Of a stretch of DNA of 64,000 nucleotides, positions 11,225 to 21,450 are shown piece by piece. The position numbers and the translations under genes are program-made. Position 1 is the stretch's first letter; every line of letters starts with the position of its first letter. Source of the DNA: Vermamoeba vermiformis (taxonomy: Eukaryota; Tubulinea; Echinamoebida). The DNA is taken from contig JBEWZL010000184.1 in NCBI GenBank assembly GCA_045837725.1, forward strand, positions 186,001-250,000, in the 5' to 3' direction. The notes beneath the pieces were generated by a model. The model did not search any database. It was not told the DNA's origin and was given only the letters and a program-made list of their open reading frames with translations.

Positions 11225-13232
11225 ATGTTCAACATTCAAAACTACATTGACGGAAAGTTCCAAGACGCAGCAAGTGGCAAATGGATTGATAATTATGAGC
11301 CTGCCACGGGCAAGGTCTATTCTCACGTTCCGGATTCAGATGAGACAGATCTGCAACAAGCTTATCTCGCTGCTAAGAAGGCCTTTGCGAGTTGGTCAAA
11401 ATTAACCAAGGAAACACGATCATCTTATTTATACAAAATCGCTGACGGGATCGAGAAGAGATTTGTAAGTGACCTTTGGTTTAATACTGTTTTAACGAGA
11501 AGCTAATTAAAAAAATACGCAATAATATCAATCAAGCACAGCTTAGTATAATCAATAATGTCCGAGAAGTTGGAAAATATTGATAATATTTATTATTAGA
11601 TTTTCAATTATTCGTTGCATTTATTGAAAATTCCTGCGCATATTAACGGAGATTAATAGGATGAATTTGCTGCCGCCGAAGCTAAAGATACAGGAAAGCC
11701 ATTGACATTGGCTAAAAATATGGACATTTCAAGAGCCATCGCTAATTTTAGGTACGGATCCGCACTTTTCTAGTAATCAGGTTCAGTGCTAATATTAAAT
11801 ACTCGCAGATTTTTCGCCGGCGCCGTTTTACACCACGAAGAAATGTCAACGGAGATGGACGGCGTGGCCATCAATTACACAGTCAGACAACCAGTACGTG
11901 CCACACTGAATTTTACCTGCCATTTAAGTCTAATGAATTACTCTAATAATCGTTAATAGGTCGGTGTTGTCGGTCTTATCTCCCCGTGGAATCTTCCTCT
12001 TTATTTATTGTCCTGGAAGGTAGCACCAGCCATCTCAGGTACGTGTCACCCCTTCTATTGCGCACTATGACGTGCCTAACACAATACCAATCGCTAGTCG
12101 GCAACACTGTTGTTTGCAAGCCCAGTGAAATGACATCTGTCACTGCCTGGTTGATGTGTCAAGTCATGCAAGAAGTTGGTTTGCCGCAAGGTGTTGTCAA
12201 CGTTGTCTGCGGTGTAAGTATTATTAATAGTACAAGCATTGTTATGGATAATCATAATTAATATTGATGTATTAGTACGGCCACAAAGCCGGCCAAGCAA
12301 TGGTCGTGCACGAAGATATTCGATTGATTTCATTCACTGGCGGCACTAAGACCGCTGAGTCCATCATCAAGAGCAGTGCACCGTTCTACAAGAAGTTGTC
12401 GCTGGAGTTGGGTGGCAAGAATCCTAACGTTATCTTTGACGACTGCAATATCGATCAATGTGTCGAGACTACAATCCGCAGCAGTTTTCTCAATCAAGGA
12501 GAGATCTGTTTGTGTGGTTCGAGAATTTACGTGCAAGAATCAATCTACGAAGAGTTCTTGCGCAAATTTTTGGCAAAGATTCGTGAGATGAAGATTGGCA
12601 ATCCTTTTGAGGCCACTACCAATGTCGGCGCATTGATTACTAAAGAACACATGGCCAAGGTCTTGTCGTACATTGAAATTGCCAAGAAAGACGGCAAAGT
12701 CGAGATTGGGGGCGGCAGACCTGACAATTTGCCCGACGAGTTGCGTGACGGTTATTTTGTGGCCCCAACTGTCATCACTGGTGAGTGCTTTAGATCGACA
12801 AAGGTACACGTACAAAGGACTAATTTATGGTTCTTAGGTGTTTCACAACAATCAGCGTGCATTCAAGATGAAATTTTTGGTCCTGTGGTCACAGTGTCTA
12901 CTTTCAAGACCGAAGAGGAGGCCATTGAACTCGCTAATGGCGTTAAATACGGCCTCGCAGCGTGTGTTTGGACTGAAAACGTGCGTCGTGCCAATCGAGT
13001 CGCATTAGCACTGCACGCAGGCACTGTCTGGGTCAACTGCTGGCTCGCTCGTGACTTGCGGTAAGACCCAACTTGAGACTAGTACGTATTAATACGAGAG
13101 CTAATGGATTGATTGCACAGAGTTCCATTCGGTGGCACTAAACACTCGGGCATTGGCCGTGAAGGAGGTAACTTCTCGATTGATTTTTACACCGAGCACA
13201 AGACCGTCTGTTTGAAGTACGCCGAGAAATAA
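11225..13232 (+). CDS. ALDH8A1: Aldehyde dehydrogenase, ALDH8A1 type
   Basis: Eight exons (11225-11464, 11660-11751, 11809-11893, 11960-12038, 12098-12213, 12276-12780, 12838-13060, 13121-13232) give 483 residues, the normal length. Visible motifs are the NAD-site [30 protein letters not shown], the catalytic Glu in [16 protein letters not shown], and the catalytic Cys in [16 protein letters not shown]. The C-terminal [20 protein letters not shown] is characteristic of ALDH8A1. In animals this enzyme oxidises 2-aminomuconic semialdehyde in kynurenine catabolism (earlier assigned to retinal). Cytosolic location is inferred from the lack of a targeting signal. Confidence 0.93.
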
Positions 13233-13409
13233 TTTTTGATGCATTGACAGCTGAGTAACATTGTAGTAATAAACCAAGCACTTTAATTAACGAACACGTG
13301 CTGTTCTCCCTATTGATAGCATCTTTTTGTGGATCGATCCTCGTTTAGTGCAAACTTTACCAGCTGTTAAGTGGTACTTTGGCTCTATGAACTCGTGCTT
13401 GCTCATGCA

Positions 13410-13736
13410 TCAGTTCTTCTTGGACTCGTCAACAATAGAAGTACTGGGCAAGCAGTAAGTATTGGTAGCACAATAATGTTATGCACGCACGTACATAAGT
13501 GGCATTTCTGGTGCTAACATGGGCACGCGATCCACCACGGATTGCAGTTCGGCGATGTTCTGATTGGCTGATGTTTGGTGCAGTGTTATTTGACGACGAA
13601 CAAAGCACGATTGAAGTGGTGGATTGCGAACAGTAGTGTTGTCTTCTGTTGTGACGACAAACGGATTTGACGATTGATAGAGCGCTGAAATTGGGTTTAT
13701 GGCGCTTTGGTTGTTATTGGAATTATTGTTTTGCAT
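13410..13736 (-). CDS. Small hypothetical protein
   Basis: An ATG at 13736 opens MQNNNSNNNQSAINPISALY, continuing through FVVTTEDNTTVRNPPLQSCF to NIAELQSVVDRVPMLAPEMP. A GT-AG intron of 51 bp (13444-13494) would join it to a short last exon ending ITSIVDESKKN, for 91 residues in all. The second half looks helical and more conserved than the Asn-rich start. I do not recognise the family. It could also simply end within the first exon. Codon use is like that of the neighbours. Confidence 0.45.
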
Positions 13737-14032
13737 CTATATGATAATAATAAATTAGATCTGGGGCGTTTGGATCCTTTGATAACAAAAAAACTAAATA
13801 ATTTATTTTAAAATTGATGCTTAGCGTTTCTGCAGTGTTCCATGCATTGTAAATAACAGTATGGATATTTTAACGTACTGTGCATATGCTAGCTGATTTG
13901 TGTTGTTGTATTGGGAGTAATTACGAAAATACCGCCAAAAGTAAAATGGCTTATTTGAATTATTTTATTTACAATATTGCGCCATTCGCAAAATTAATTC
14001 GCCTATTATACATGGTTAATATTTGTTTAAAA

Positions 14033-14260
14033 TTAGTGAGCGTTATTCAGCATCTGCTGTAATTGTTGTTGCGTGTAGCCGATGCGGTTATCTGCCGATG
14101 ATTTGAGCTTAGTTCGAGTTGTAATATTTTTAGAAGGGTCGTCTGCGTCTTCTTCTTGCAGTCCATTATTCGCGTGCTTGGATTTGACAGTCTGGAGCAA
14201 GTCTTCTACGTCGTCGCGATCTCCTTTGATTTCAATGCGAGTAGGTTTCCTTCGAAGCAT
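14033..14260 (-). CDS. CDC26: Anaphase-promoting complex subunit CDC26
   Basis: A single exon of 75 codons begins MLRRKPTRIEIKGDRDDVED, the invariant N-terminal signature of CDC26/APC12 that inserts into the TPR superhelix of APC6/CDC16. The acidic helix and the later NRIGY motif also match the family. The normal length is about 60-100 residues. It stabilises the TPR lobe of the anaphase-promoting complex. It is divergently placed with the LYRM9-like gene, about 125 bp between starts. Confidence 0.92.
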   Translation of the reverse strand: MLRRKPTRIEIKGDRDDVEDLLQTVKSKHANNGLQEEDADDPSKNITTRTKLKSSADNRIGYTQQQLQQMLNNAH

Positions 14261-14385
14261 TATCTATATAATATAAGCTATTTGATTCTTATAGAGCTTT
14301 TGTGTATTATCACAAAGGGAGGCAATAAAATAATTAGCAAAATTTCCTCGGTCATTATTTTCAGCACCAAATCGATAAAATCACC

Positions 14386-14765
14386 ATGAATCAAGCAATA
14401 ATATTGTACAGAAACATATTAAAGAATATTAAGAAGCTGCCGCAAGAATCACGCAGCTATTATCGAAATCACACCAGATCTGTAAGCGAAACATTTCATG
14501 ATTAAACATCACGCCTCAAATATTTATTTTATTATTTCCAATAATTATTATTGAATATTTATGATTTATTTTGTAGCATTTCGTTGCTCATAAAGTCGAG
14601 GATGACCCAGAAAGAATTTCATTATTAATTAAAAAAGGCTATGACAGCATGACTTGGATTTTAAATAAAGTAAGTCCTTATTATATTATTATTACTATTT
14701 GGTAAATAATTATGATTACTAATCCGTTTGTTAAGTACCTCGGCAAACAAGGACCACGCACGTGA
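14386..14765 (+). CDS. LYRM9: LYR-motif protein, LYRM9-like
   Basis: Three exons (14386-14481, 14577-14669, 14736-14765) give 72 residues. It begins MNQAIILYRNILKNIKKLPQ with the L-Y-R tripeptide, followed by SYYRNHTRSHFVAHKVEDDP and ERISLLIKKGYDSMTWILNK. The F(V/R)AH...DPERI block is typical of LYRM9. LYR proteins are small mitochondrial adaptors that bind acyl carrier protein and help assemble respiratory or Fe-S components. The specific client of LYRM9 is not well established. The last exon contributes only nine residues. Confidence 0.88.
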
Positions 14766-14912
14766 TGTCAAACGATCAATTATGTAATTAATACTGCACA
14801 ATAGCAACAGTCTAATACGACAATATCATATCAATATTAAGTCTTCAATGTACATACAGAATAAACGGCTGAAATAAGACAGATCTGGTGTCGAAAGAGG
14901 TTTGTTTTTATG

Positions 14913-15996
14913 TTACATTCGGCGCTGTTTATTGATTGGTTGATTTTCATCGTTAAATGCCGCTTGACTGGCAGTGCGTTTCTTATTTGAAGTTTGACCA
15001 CTTTGCGGCGCTAGAATATTGTTGCCCGTATTGGACAGTACTTGAGTTCGAACTTTTAGTACTTTAGCAGGGACTGGCTTCGAGACAGATAATTGTCGCG
15101 CGAGTAATTGTGATGAAGAGCGATTGGTCAGCGATGAGTGCTGTGATCGGTGATAGGGTCGATGATGATATGGGATAAACGGGCCTTTGATGGTTGTCCG
15201 AGGGGTGTTTGAAGATGTCGGTGTTGAATTGAATAGACTGTCAAAGGTCTCACGGTCCAATGCGTTTTTTGGTTGTTTTGTCGTGCTGTTAACTGGTACC
15301 ACGATCATGGGGCCATCGCCATCTTGTTTTTTGTGGCTTGTTACAGTGTTATGTGTTTGCTTCTTACTATCATGGCCTTCTTTGTTGTTTTGAGCTTTAT
15401 TGGTCTGCTCTGCGCGCATGTCAAGCAAAAGTTTGATGTCGCCTGTCTTTGCGGCTCGGTCTGTGGCTTCAGTTAGCGACTGGATCCGCTGTACAATCTG
15501 TTTGATGTCGTTATTAATGCCGACCACCTCCTTCTCGATAACACTGTCGAGGGGTTGTTTGTCTTGTGGAAGTAGCTCAAGTTCTTGAAGGTCTTGTCGG
15601 ATGTACTTGAGATTTTTGTGACAAATGACAAGCTCGTTGAAAACTTTTGCTTCGCTGCCAACTTTTTTGTATTTTTTGCGTATCAATGCAAGTTTTTCGT
15701 TCAGTTTTACTAACTGATGAAAGTTTGTGTAGTAGAAAACTGGTTTTAGATTGAAATGATCTTCAATTATTTTGATTTTATCGTTGTAACGAGGATTCCA
15801 GTCTTTTCGCACAGTAGCTCCTGTAGTTTTCTTCTTCTCGGTTTTGAGAGTAATGTACTCTATTCCAAGCATTATTAATTATTATTTTAAGATTTTTGGC
15901 GCATTTTTGGTAATTTTGTCTTTGATTTTGGTACCTCAATTTACCTTCTGGTTCCGTATTAAAGACCATTGATTTTTTAGGATAATATTTTTCCAT
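14913..15996 (-). CDS. Unidentified coiled-coil protein
   Basis: A first exon (15945-15996, MEKYYPKKSMVFNTEPE) splices through an 85-bp intron to 14913-15859, giving 332 residues. Alternatively translation starts at 15872 within the intron. Residues 20-170 are Lys/Glu/Leu-rich and helical (KIKIIEDHFNLKPVFYYTNF, VKLNEKLALIRKKYKKVGSE, VGINNDIKQIVQRIQSLTEA). The C-terminal half is low-complexity with Arg/Ser/Thr and a basic end (SNKKRTASQAAFNDENQ). I do not recognise the family. A nuclear or cytoskeletal role would be a guess. Its start lies 12 bp from a 77-base poly(T) tract. Confidence 0.75.
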
Positions 15997-16006
15997 TATG
16001 TTTTTT

Positions 16007-16007
<1 letters not shown>

Positions 16008-16084
<77 letters not shown>
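16008..16084 (+). repeat. Uninterrupted 77-base poly(T) tract
   Basis: A homopolymer run of 77 T follows a shorter T6-G. It lies in the divergent promoter between the coiled-coil gene (minus) and the SPRING-like gene (plus). It may act as a nucleosome-excluding poly(dA:dT) element. It could also mark an old poly(A) tail or an assembly artefact. Its true length is uncertain because of sequencing slippage. Confidence 0.95.
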
Positions 16085-16178
16085 CGCGCTGTGTTGCGCC
16101 ATTCTTGCAAAAATTATTTTTATTTCACAGCTAACTTGAAGCCTCGACCACAAGGCTACTAACGCACGCGCAACCACC

Positions 16179-17673
16179 ATGTCGCTGCGTACATTAAAGC
16201 TACAGACCCTTGGTCTGGTGATATGTGGCAGTGCGATATTGCTGATGCTCATATCATTTTTGGGGTTGCCTGATGACAGATCTTCGGTCGAGTACATCCA
16301 TCGTCCTATGCTCTCGACTATCAAAAATACAAGTTATAAGGATGATTCGGAGTGCGCACATACTAATCAAGGCAAATTCTTGATTGTAGACAATAAAGGT
16401 ACGTGTAAATAATTATTTTGAATTTATGTAGTAAATTGAGAAAGTGGCTTGAATGATTGTTAATATTTATAATTAACATATATTTTGATACTAAATAATT
16501 AATTTATTCCATATTTAAGGTATGGTGTGCCCTAGAGAAGAGATAAATTTGTTTGGATGTTGCAATAACACAAATACGGATCGCATGCCTTATTCTTGCG
16601 AGACTTGCGAGGAAAAATCATTTTGTTGCAGCGTATATGAATATTGCGTCTCTTGTTGCCTTAATCCAGTCGATGTAAGTTTCTAACCTCGTTCGATCCC
16701 GCTAAATTTATTTTGCCTTTGTATTGCTATGAAATCAAGTACCATCATTAACATAATATTATAGAATCAATTCCTTGAAAAAAGAAAAGACTCCTCGTTC
16801 AGAAAAACCCTTCCAAAAGGACAGATGTGGTTGTGGGCTCTCGAAGACGATTTTGAATTCTGTACTGCACAATGCCGCACCTCCTCGCGCACAGTGATCC
16901 ATCAGAACACATTCAAATCACCACTGAAACATTGTTACGGCCCTAGCGGACCTTCGCTTACAAATGACGGTGTAGATCGCACCGCTGAAAAACGAGAACG
17001 TGAAGTCGAGCAGAGCACGAAGAATAAGAAGGCACACACCGTGGTACATCACGACGACATTGATCAGAAGACCACTGAGCACTCGCAGTTCGAGCTCATG
17101 GACAAAGGTGGCAAGTCAAAAATTAACAACGACGCGAGTGACGCTAAAACTACGACTGTGGATCTGGTGCAAGACGGAGCTGGCCACGAGAACAAAGACG
17201 AAGAGGTCGTGGTGGAGAAGCAGAGTGTTGCCAGCGATGAAGTGCTCGATAAGATCTCAGAGGGCGTTAGGAACACTGATGACAAGCATGACACGCGCAG
17301 TGACACCAGTGCTGACACGATGAGCGACGAGTTCACGGAGATTTTAGCGCGATTGAAGCGCGTTGAAGAAGAGAAAAAGGCGCTGGAAGAAGAGAATAGA
17401 AGATTAAAAGATCGCGCTCACTCAGATGTTGACACGACTGGATCGAACCAGAAAATCACAAGCAGCTCTAAAGGTGACAATAGCGAGGTGGTCGTAGAAG
17501 CAGTGAGTCATGACATGGAACATCAATACGTCTACGATCAGAGCGTGCAGATCAACGGCAGTGCTAAGCGCAGTCCTGCGGTCAGCAGCAAGTTTATTCG
17601 CTTTAGTTATTATATGATGTACATTACAACCGCATTCTCTATTTGGCTCAGTTATTACTGGGATATGGTGTAA
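16179..17673 (+). CDS. SPRING1: SPRING (SREBP-regulating protein) homologue with C-terminal extension
   Basis: Three exons (16179-16398, 16520-16674, 16765-17673) give 427 residues. The N-terminal signal anchor (LGLVICGSAILLMLISFLGL) precedes the Cys-rich luminal domain of the C12orf49/DUF2054 family: REEINLFGCCNNTNTD, CCSVYEYCVSCCLNP, WALEDDFEFCTAQCRTSSRT, HQNTF...HCYG. In animals SPRING is a Golgi protein needed for S1P maturation and SREBP signalling, and is about 205 residues long. Here about 220 extra residues follow: a Lys/Glu/Asp-rich region, a short coiled coil (LARLKRVEEEKKALEEENRR) and a terminal hydrophobic segment (FSYYMMYITTAFSIWLSYYW). The extension is open throughout the last exon, so it belongs to the gene. 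The ATG has a good CCACC context. Confidence 0.9.
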
Positions 17674-17920
17674 TGACATTTGTTCGTCGGAGATCGAACT
17701 CGATCGGAATTTTGATCCGCTGTTTGTACAAATTGTAAATAAAGTCTACAACGTTTCCATAGTCAATATTATTATATTACATTAAATGTCATCAATGGAA
17801 TACAGGTATCTTGTTTATCGAAACTTTCTTGATTTTGTGTGACCAGTAATTTTTTAGTTGTTAATTTATCCCGCCGAGCTCACAGCGACTACAAGTAAAC
17901 AGTATTATTGATGTTTAATT

Positions 17921-20181
17921 ATGGACATACAAAGCTTGCTTAATAATAAGAAGAGGCGGCTCTCCGAAGGTGACTCACCGCCCACAAAGCGCCAAAAAAT
18001 GGACGAAGAAGTTTTTAGCGACGAAACGTTAGAAGAAGATGACGACAGCTTATCTCCTGATAATATGGTTCGTAGAAAATACTTAAAATTAATAAATATT
18101 AACAAGAGATTTTTACACACTTTTTTAATTAAACCTTCGGAGATGCAAACTTTAATTTACTTTGACACCGTGTCAAATGAATCTTTGTTGGCACCAATGA
18201 CTAATATTAATTATGCTCTAAATACAGAAATTCACCGACCCCTCAATCATTGCTGCGAGACTCGAAAACGACGAAGAAGTAGATCTGACCGGCATTGAAT
18301 ATTTAATGTTAAATGAAGAGCGGCTCATGCGCAGTAATATCAATTGGAATCGACTATGGAATGCTCTCAAGCACAATACTACGCTAAAGAGGCTCGACAC
18401 AGGCTTTTGTTATGGCCACAATATTTGTAACCCTATTGAGGACAGCCACTGCATCGAATTAGGCGAAGCTTTGAAAGAAAACAATACATTAGAGGAGTTA
18501 TATCTGGATTGGCATAGCTTCACTTCTGTGGGCGTGGGTTACATAGCTGAAGGATTGAAAGTCAACAAAAAACTTCATTCGTTAGTTTTGGCTACCAATG
18601 ACTTGGACTTCAGTGCATTCAAAGCACTTGGCGAAGCATTGGCAGTGAATACTGCGCTCAAGACACTCGATGTATCGCAGCTTGGCAGTATTGAAGGAGA
18701 TCCAGCTGATTTTTTGGTCTTCTGCGAGGCTCTGAAAACAAATACGACTCTGCAGCATTTAAATATGGATGAGTGTTGTCTTGATGAAGAAGTCGATGAT
18801 GCACTGCAAGAGGCTCTTAAAGTCAATCCGCGTCTTGAAGTTGACCAACCGACAATCCTTACAACACCTGGCCGTAAAAAGAAGAAGCAGAAAATCGATC
18901 AAGATGAAGCTAGTGCTGCTGATGAGGCCGGAGCTAAGGCGTCTAATGTCAATAGCATGGCAGAAGGAGCTAAGAGTGACGCTGAAGATCTGCAGTCGCC
19001 GTTCAGTGAACGATCCGCTCGTCGCGCCAAATTAACAGCCCGTGCTAATATTGCACCGCTGGTGGCTAAGAAGACTAGAAAGAAGCGCAAGAGTAACGAC
19101 ACTGCCAATAACGAAGTTAAAATTAGCGAAAGCGAAGCTAAAAATAGCAGCAACGAAATTAAGAACGAGGATCTGCCCGCCAAAGTCCAAAATGACGCTA
19201 ATAATAACGACGTTAAAGAACCTATCACTAAGAAGGCTAGGAACACTAAGACGGCTCTTAATAAGCAGCAGAACACTGTTAAGAGTTTTGGACTTCGACG
19301 AAAACAACGAAAAGCGAAGTTGTTTGCTCAAAGCATGATCAAGCCGTTGATGATTAGGAAAACAAGGAAGAGAAGAAAGAACGGCGAGAATACTAACGAA
19401 GAAGAGACGAGCAAGAGCGATAATATTGATAATAAGAGCCAAGCTAGTCCGACTAGACTGCAGCGAAGAGCGAAATTGCTTGCTGAAGCTAGTATAACGC
19501 CGCTAGTGCTCAAGAAGAGTAGGAAGAAGCGAATGGCGTTAGAAGAAGAGAATAACAACAATAAGAAGAGTTATTCGCGGAAAAATAACGGCATTAAAGA
19601 AGAGAAGGTGATGAAGCCGAGGAAATACATGAAGAAGCGAGAGAATAAGAGCGAAGACAAACAAATTAATAACGCGAACGTTCTTAATAAATAACAACAA
19701 TAATATCGAGATTAAAGTGCCTGAAAATCAACGAAAGGCGAAATATTTTGCTCGCGCCAATATTACGCCCTTAATGATTAGAAAGACGAGGAAAAAGAGG
19801 AAAGATGCAACAAAGGAGAGCAAAGAAGGCATTAATGAAGAGAATACTACGAAGAGTACTGAAAGGAGAGCGAAATTAGTGGCGCGAAAATCAATTAGGC
19901 CGCTAGTACTTAAAAAAACGAGAAAGAGACGAGAGAATAGCGAAGAAAAGGCTGAAAAGAGTAGCCCTATTAAAGAAAAGCGAGAAGTGAAGGTCCCGCG
20001 AGGTCCTGGTAGGCCGCCAAAGAAAAGAGGATTTAAGGGCGAATCCACATCCAGATCAAACCAAGAAACGAAGTCAAAGCAGATTATAGCGTTCAAACCC
20101 AAGAGACAAAGGCACAAATTTATACCTTATCAAGTTAAGCATAAAGAGCTACCTCGACGACGAACAAAGAATGAAAACTGA
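17921..20181 (+). CDS. Leucine-rich (RNI-like) nuclear protein with five basic repeats and an AT-hook
   Basis: Exon 1 (17921-18067) is acidic/basic with an NLS-like PPTKRQK. Intron 18068-18227 leads to exon 2, which stays open to 19694. RNI-type leucine-rich repeats come first (HCIELGEALKENNTLEELYL, FKALGEALAVNTALKTLDVS, FCEALKTNTTLQHLNMDECC). Basic modules of about 26 residues follow, consensus RRAKLxAxxxIxPLxxKKTRKxRK. Three copies lie before the stop at 19692. Two more, plus an AT-hook (GRPPKKRG), lie in the adjacent frame from about 19700 to 20181. The shift near 19680-19700 sits in an AATAAATAA tract and may be a sequencing slip, a true frameshift or a gene boundary. A nuclear, DNA-binding role is inferred from composition. 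Confidence 0.75.
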
Positions 20182-21450
20182 ATTTTGGACTTCTGATCGG
20201 ACGTATGTAGAATAAATCAACAATTGAGCGAAATGACGAATATTAATGTCTTGTTATTAGTTTACTATCGAGATTAATAATAATACGATTGCTGCATCGA
20301 TGTCTAATCGAAGATTTTGATCATTATTAACTCAAGTTGGATTTTACGTTAGATATCTTACTCAATAGCCTCTGGGATGATAGACCGGATATGAAGAGTC
20401 GTGCATGCATGTACACGAGCAACGGAACTAGCCACGCCACGTTTGACAAGTGTTTCCGCGCCTCCCAGTCGATTGACGATCGCTGTACCGTAGAGAAAGC
20501 CGTCATATAGTACTGATAATGACAATAACAATGCGATTAAATGCTTGTGAGATGTCGGCGAACCAGTACTGAAGTCCTTAAGAATGATTTGCTTTAGTAA
20601 ACGGTGGATCGGAGTTGTAACTCTTTCAATGCTCAGCTACACCTCAAATAGGACCTATTCCGTATTTATCGAGCTCTTGTCACATTCTGTAAACAATCTG
20701 TCCGTGTAAAGGTTTACGTGTATTTTCGACCAGTTCACTCACGGTGCTAATTATTATGATCTCGTTACCGCAGAAGAGAGCACAGCTCGTGCTTCCTAAT
20801 TCATATAATTCTTATATATACTTGTATGACTATCGAGAATAGGCTGGTAGCTTTGCCAAGCATGCAGCTTGGAGCTTCCTCAAGTTGGGCATGGAGGTAA
20901 TCCGTCTATAATTAGTCTGATTCCGATATTATTTTAGGCAACGTATAACCTCCAATCACATATAATTTAGCAGTTCGTATCAGTTGTTCTACAATTTTAA
21001 AAATTAATCGAATCTGCTTCTTTGTTCAATAACAGTTATTCCTCTTAATTTGAATAGTTGTGAATTCCATATTTTCTTTCCGTAAATATTTGTATGATCT
21101 TGCTTTAATTAATTCATTCATAACTTACCGGATGTATCTAAGTTACTTTCCAGCAGCCGATTTTGTGTTCGGCGCGTGAAATAATTGCTTTAACATTGTT
21201 TAATCGGTTAAATTTATTAATCACTCTGAAATCTGCCTTATAAGGCATTTAAAAGCTATTTTAAAATTCGATCTCGAATAATTTTTCCGCCTTTTACTCC
21301 CTACGAGGTGCATGGACAGGAACAATATTTTTTTGGCAGGTTCTTCGTAATCATTTAATACAGCACACAGGATTGCGACACCACACCTCGCCACAGTACA
21401 TCCGAGTTTTGTAATTCGACCTCAATTTCAAAACTGTTTCAGTTGCAGCA
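20182..21450. other. Long intergenic region without recognised gene
   Basis: This 1.27-kb stretch lies between the repeat protein and the RasGEF and has no convincing open frame on either strand. Its first half is less AT-rich than the introns of this window. I could not identify a tRNA, snRNA or other structured RNA by eye. It may hold the RasGEF promoter and an unrecognised non-coding RNA. Confidence 0.5.

Noticed and set aside
15778-16324. Minus-strand frames with a long poly-Lys stretch
   Set aside because: The Lys run is only the translation of the poly(T) tract; no protein-like sequence apart from the short exon 1 of the coiled-coil gene.
16680-16710. TTCGATCCC resembling a tRNA B-box
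   Set aside because: No A-box or cloverleaf could be built around it; it lies in a SPRING intron.
18899-19561. Several Leu/Ser-rich minus-strand frames
   Set aside because: Antisense shadows of the basic-repeat protein.
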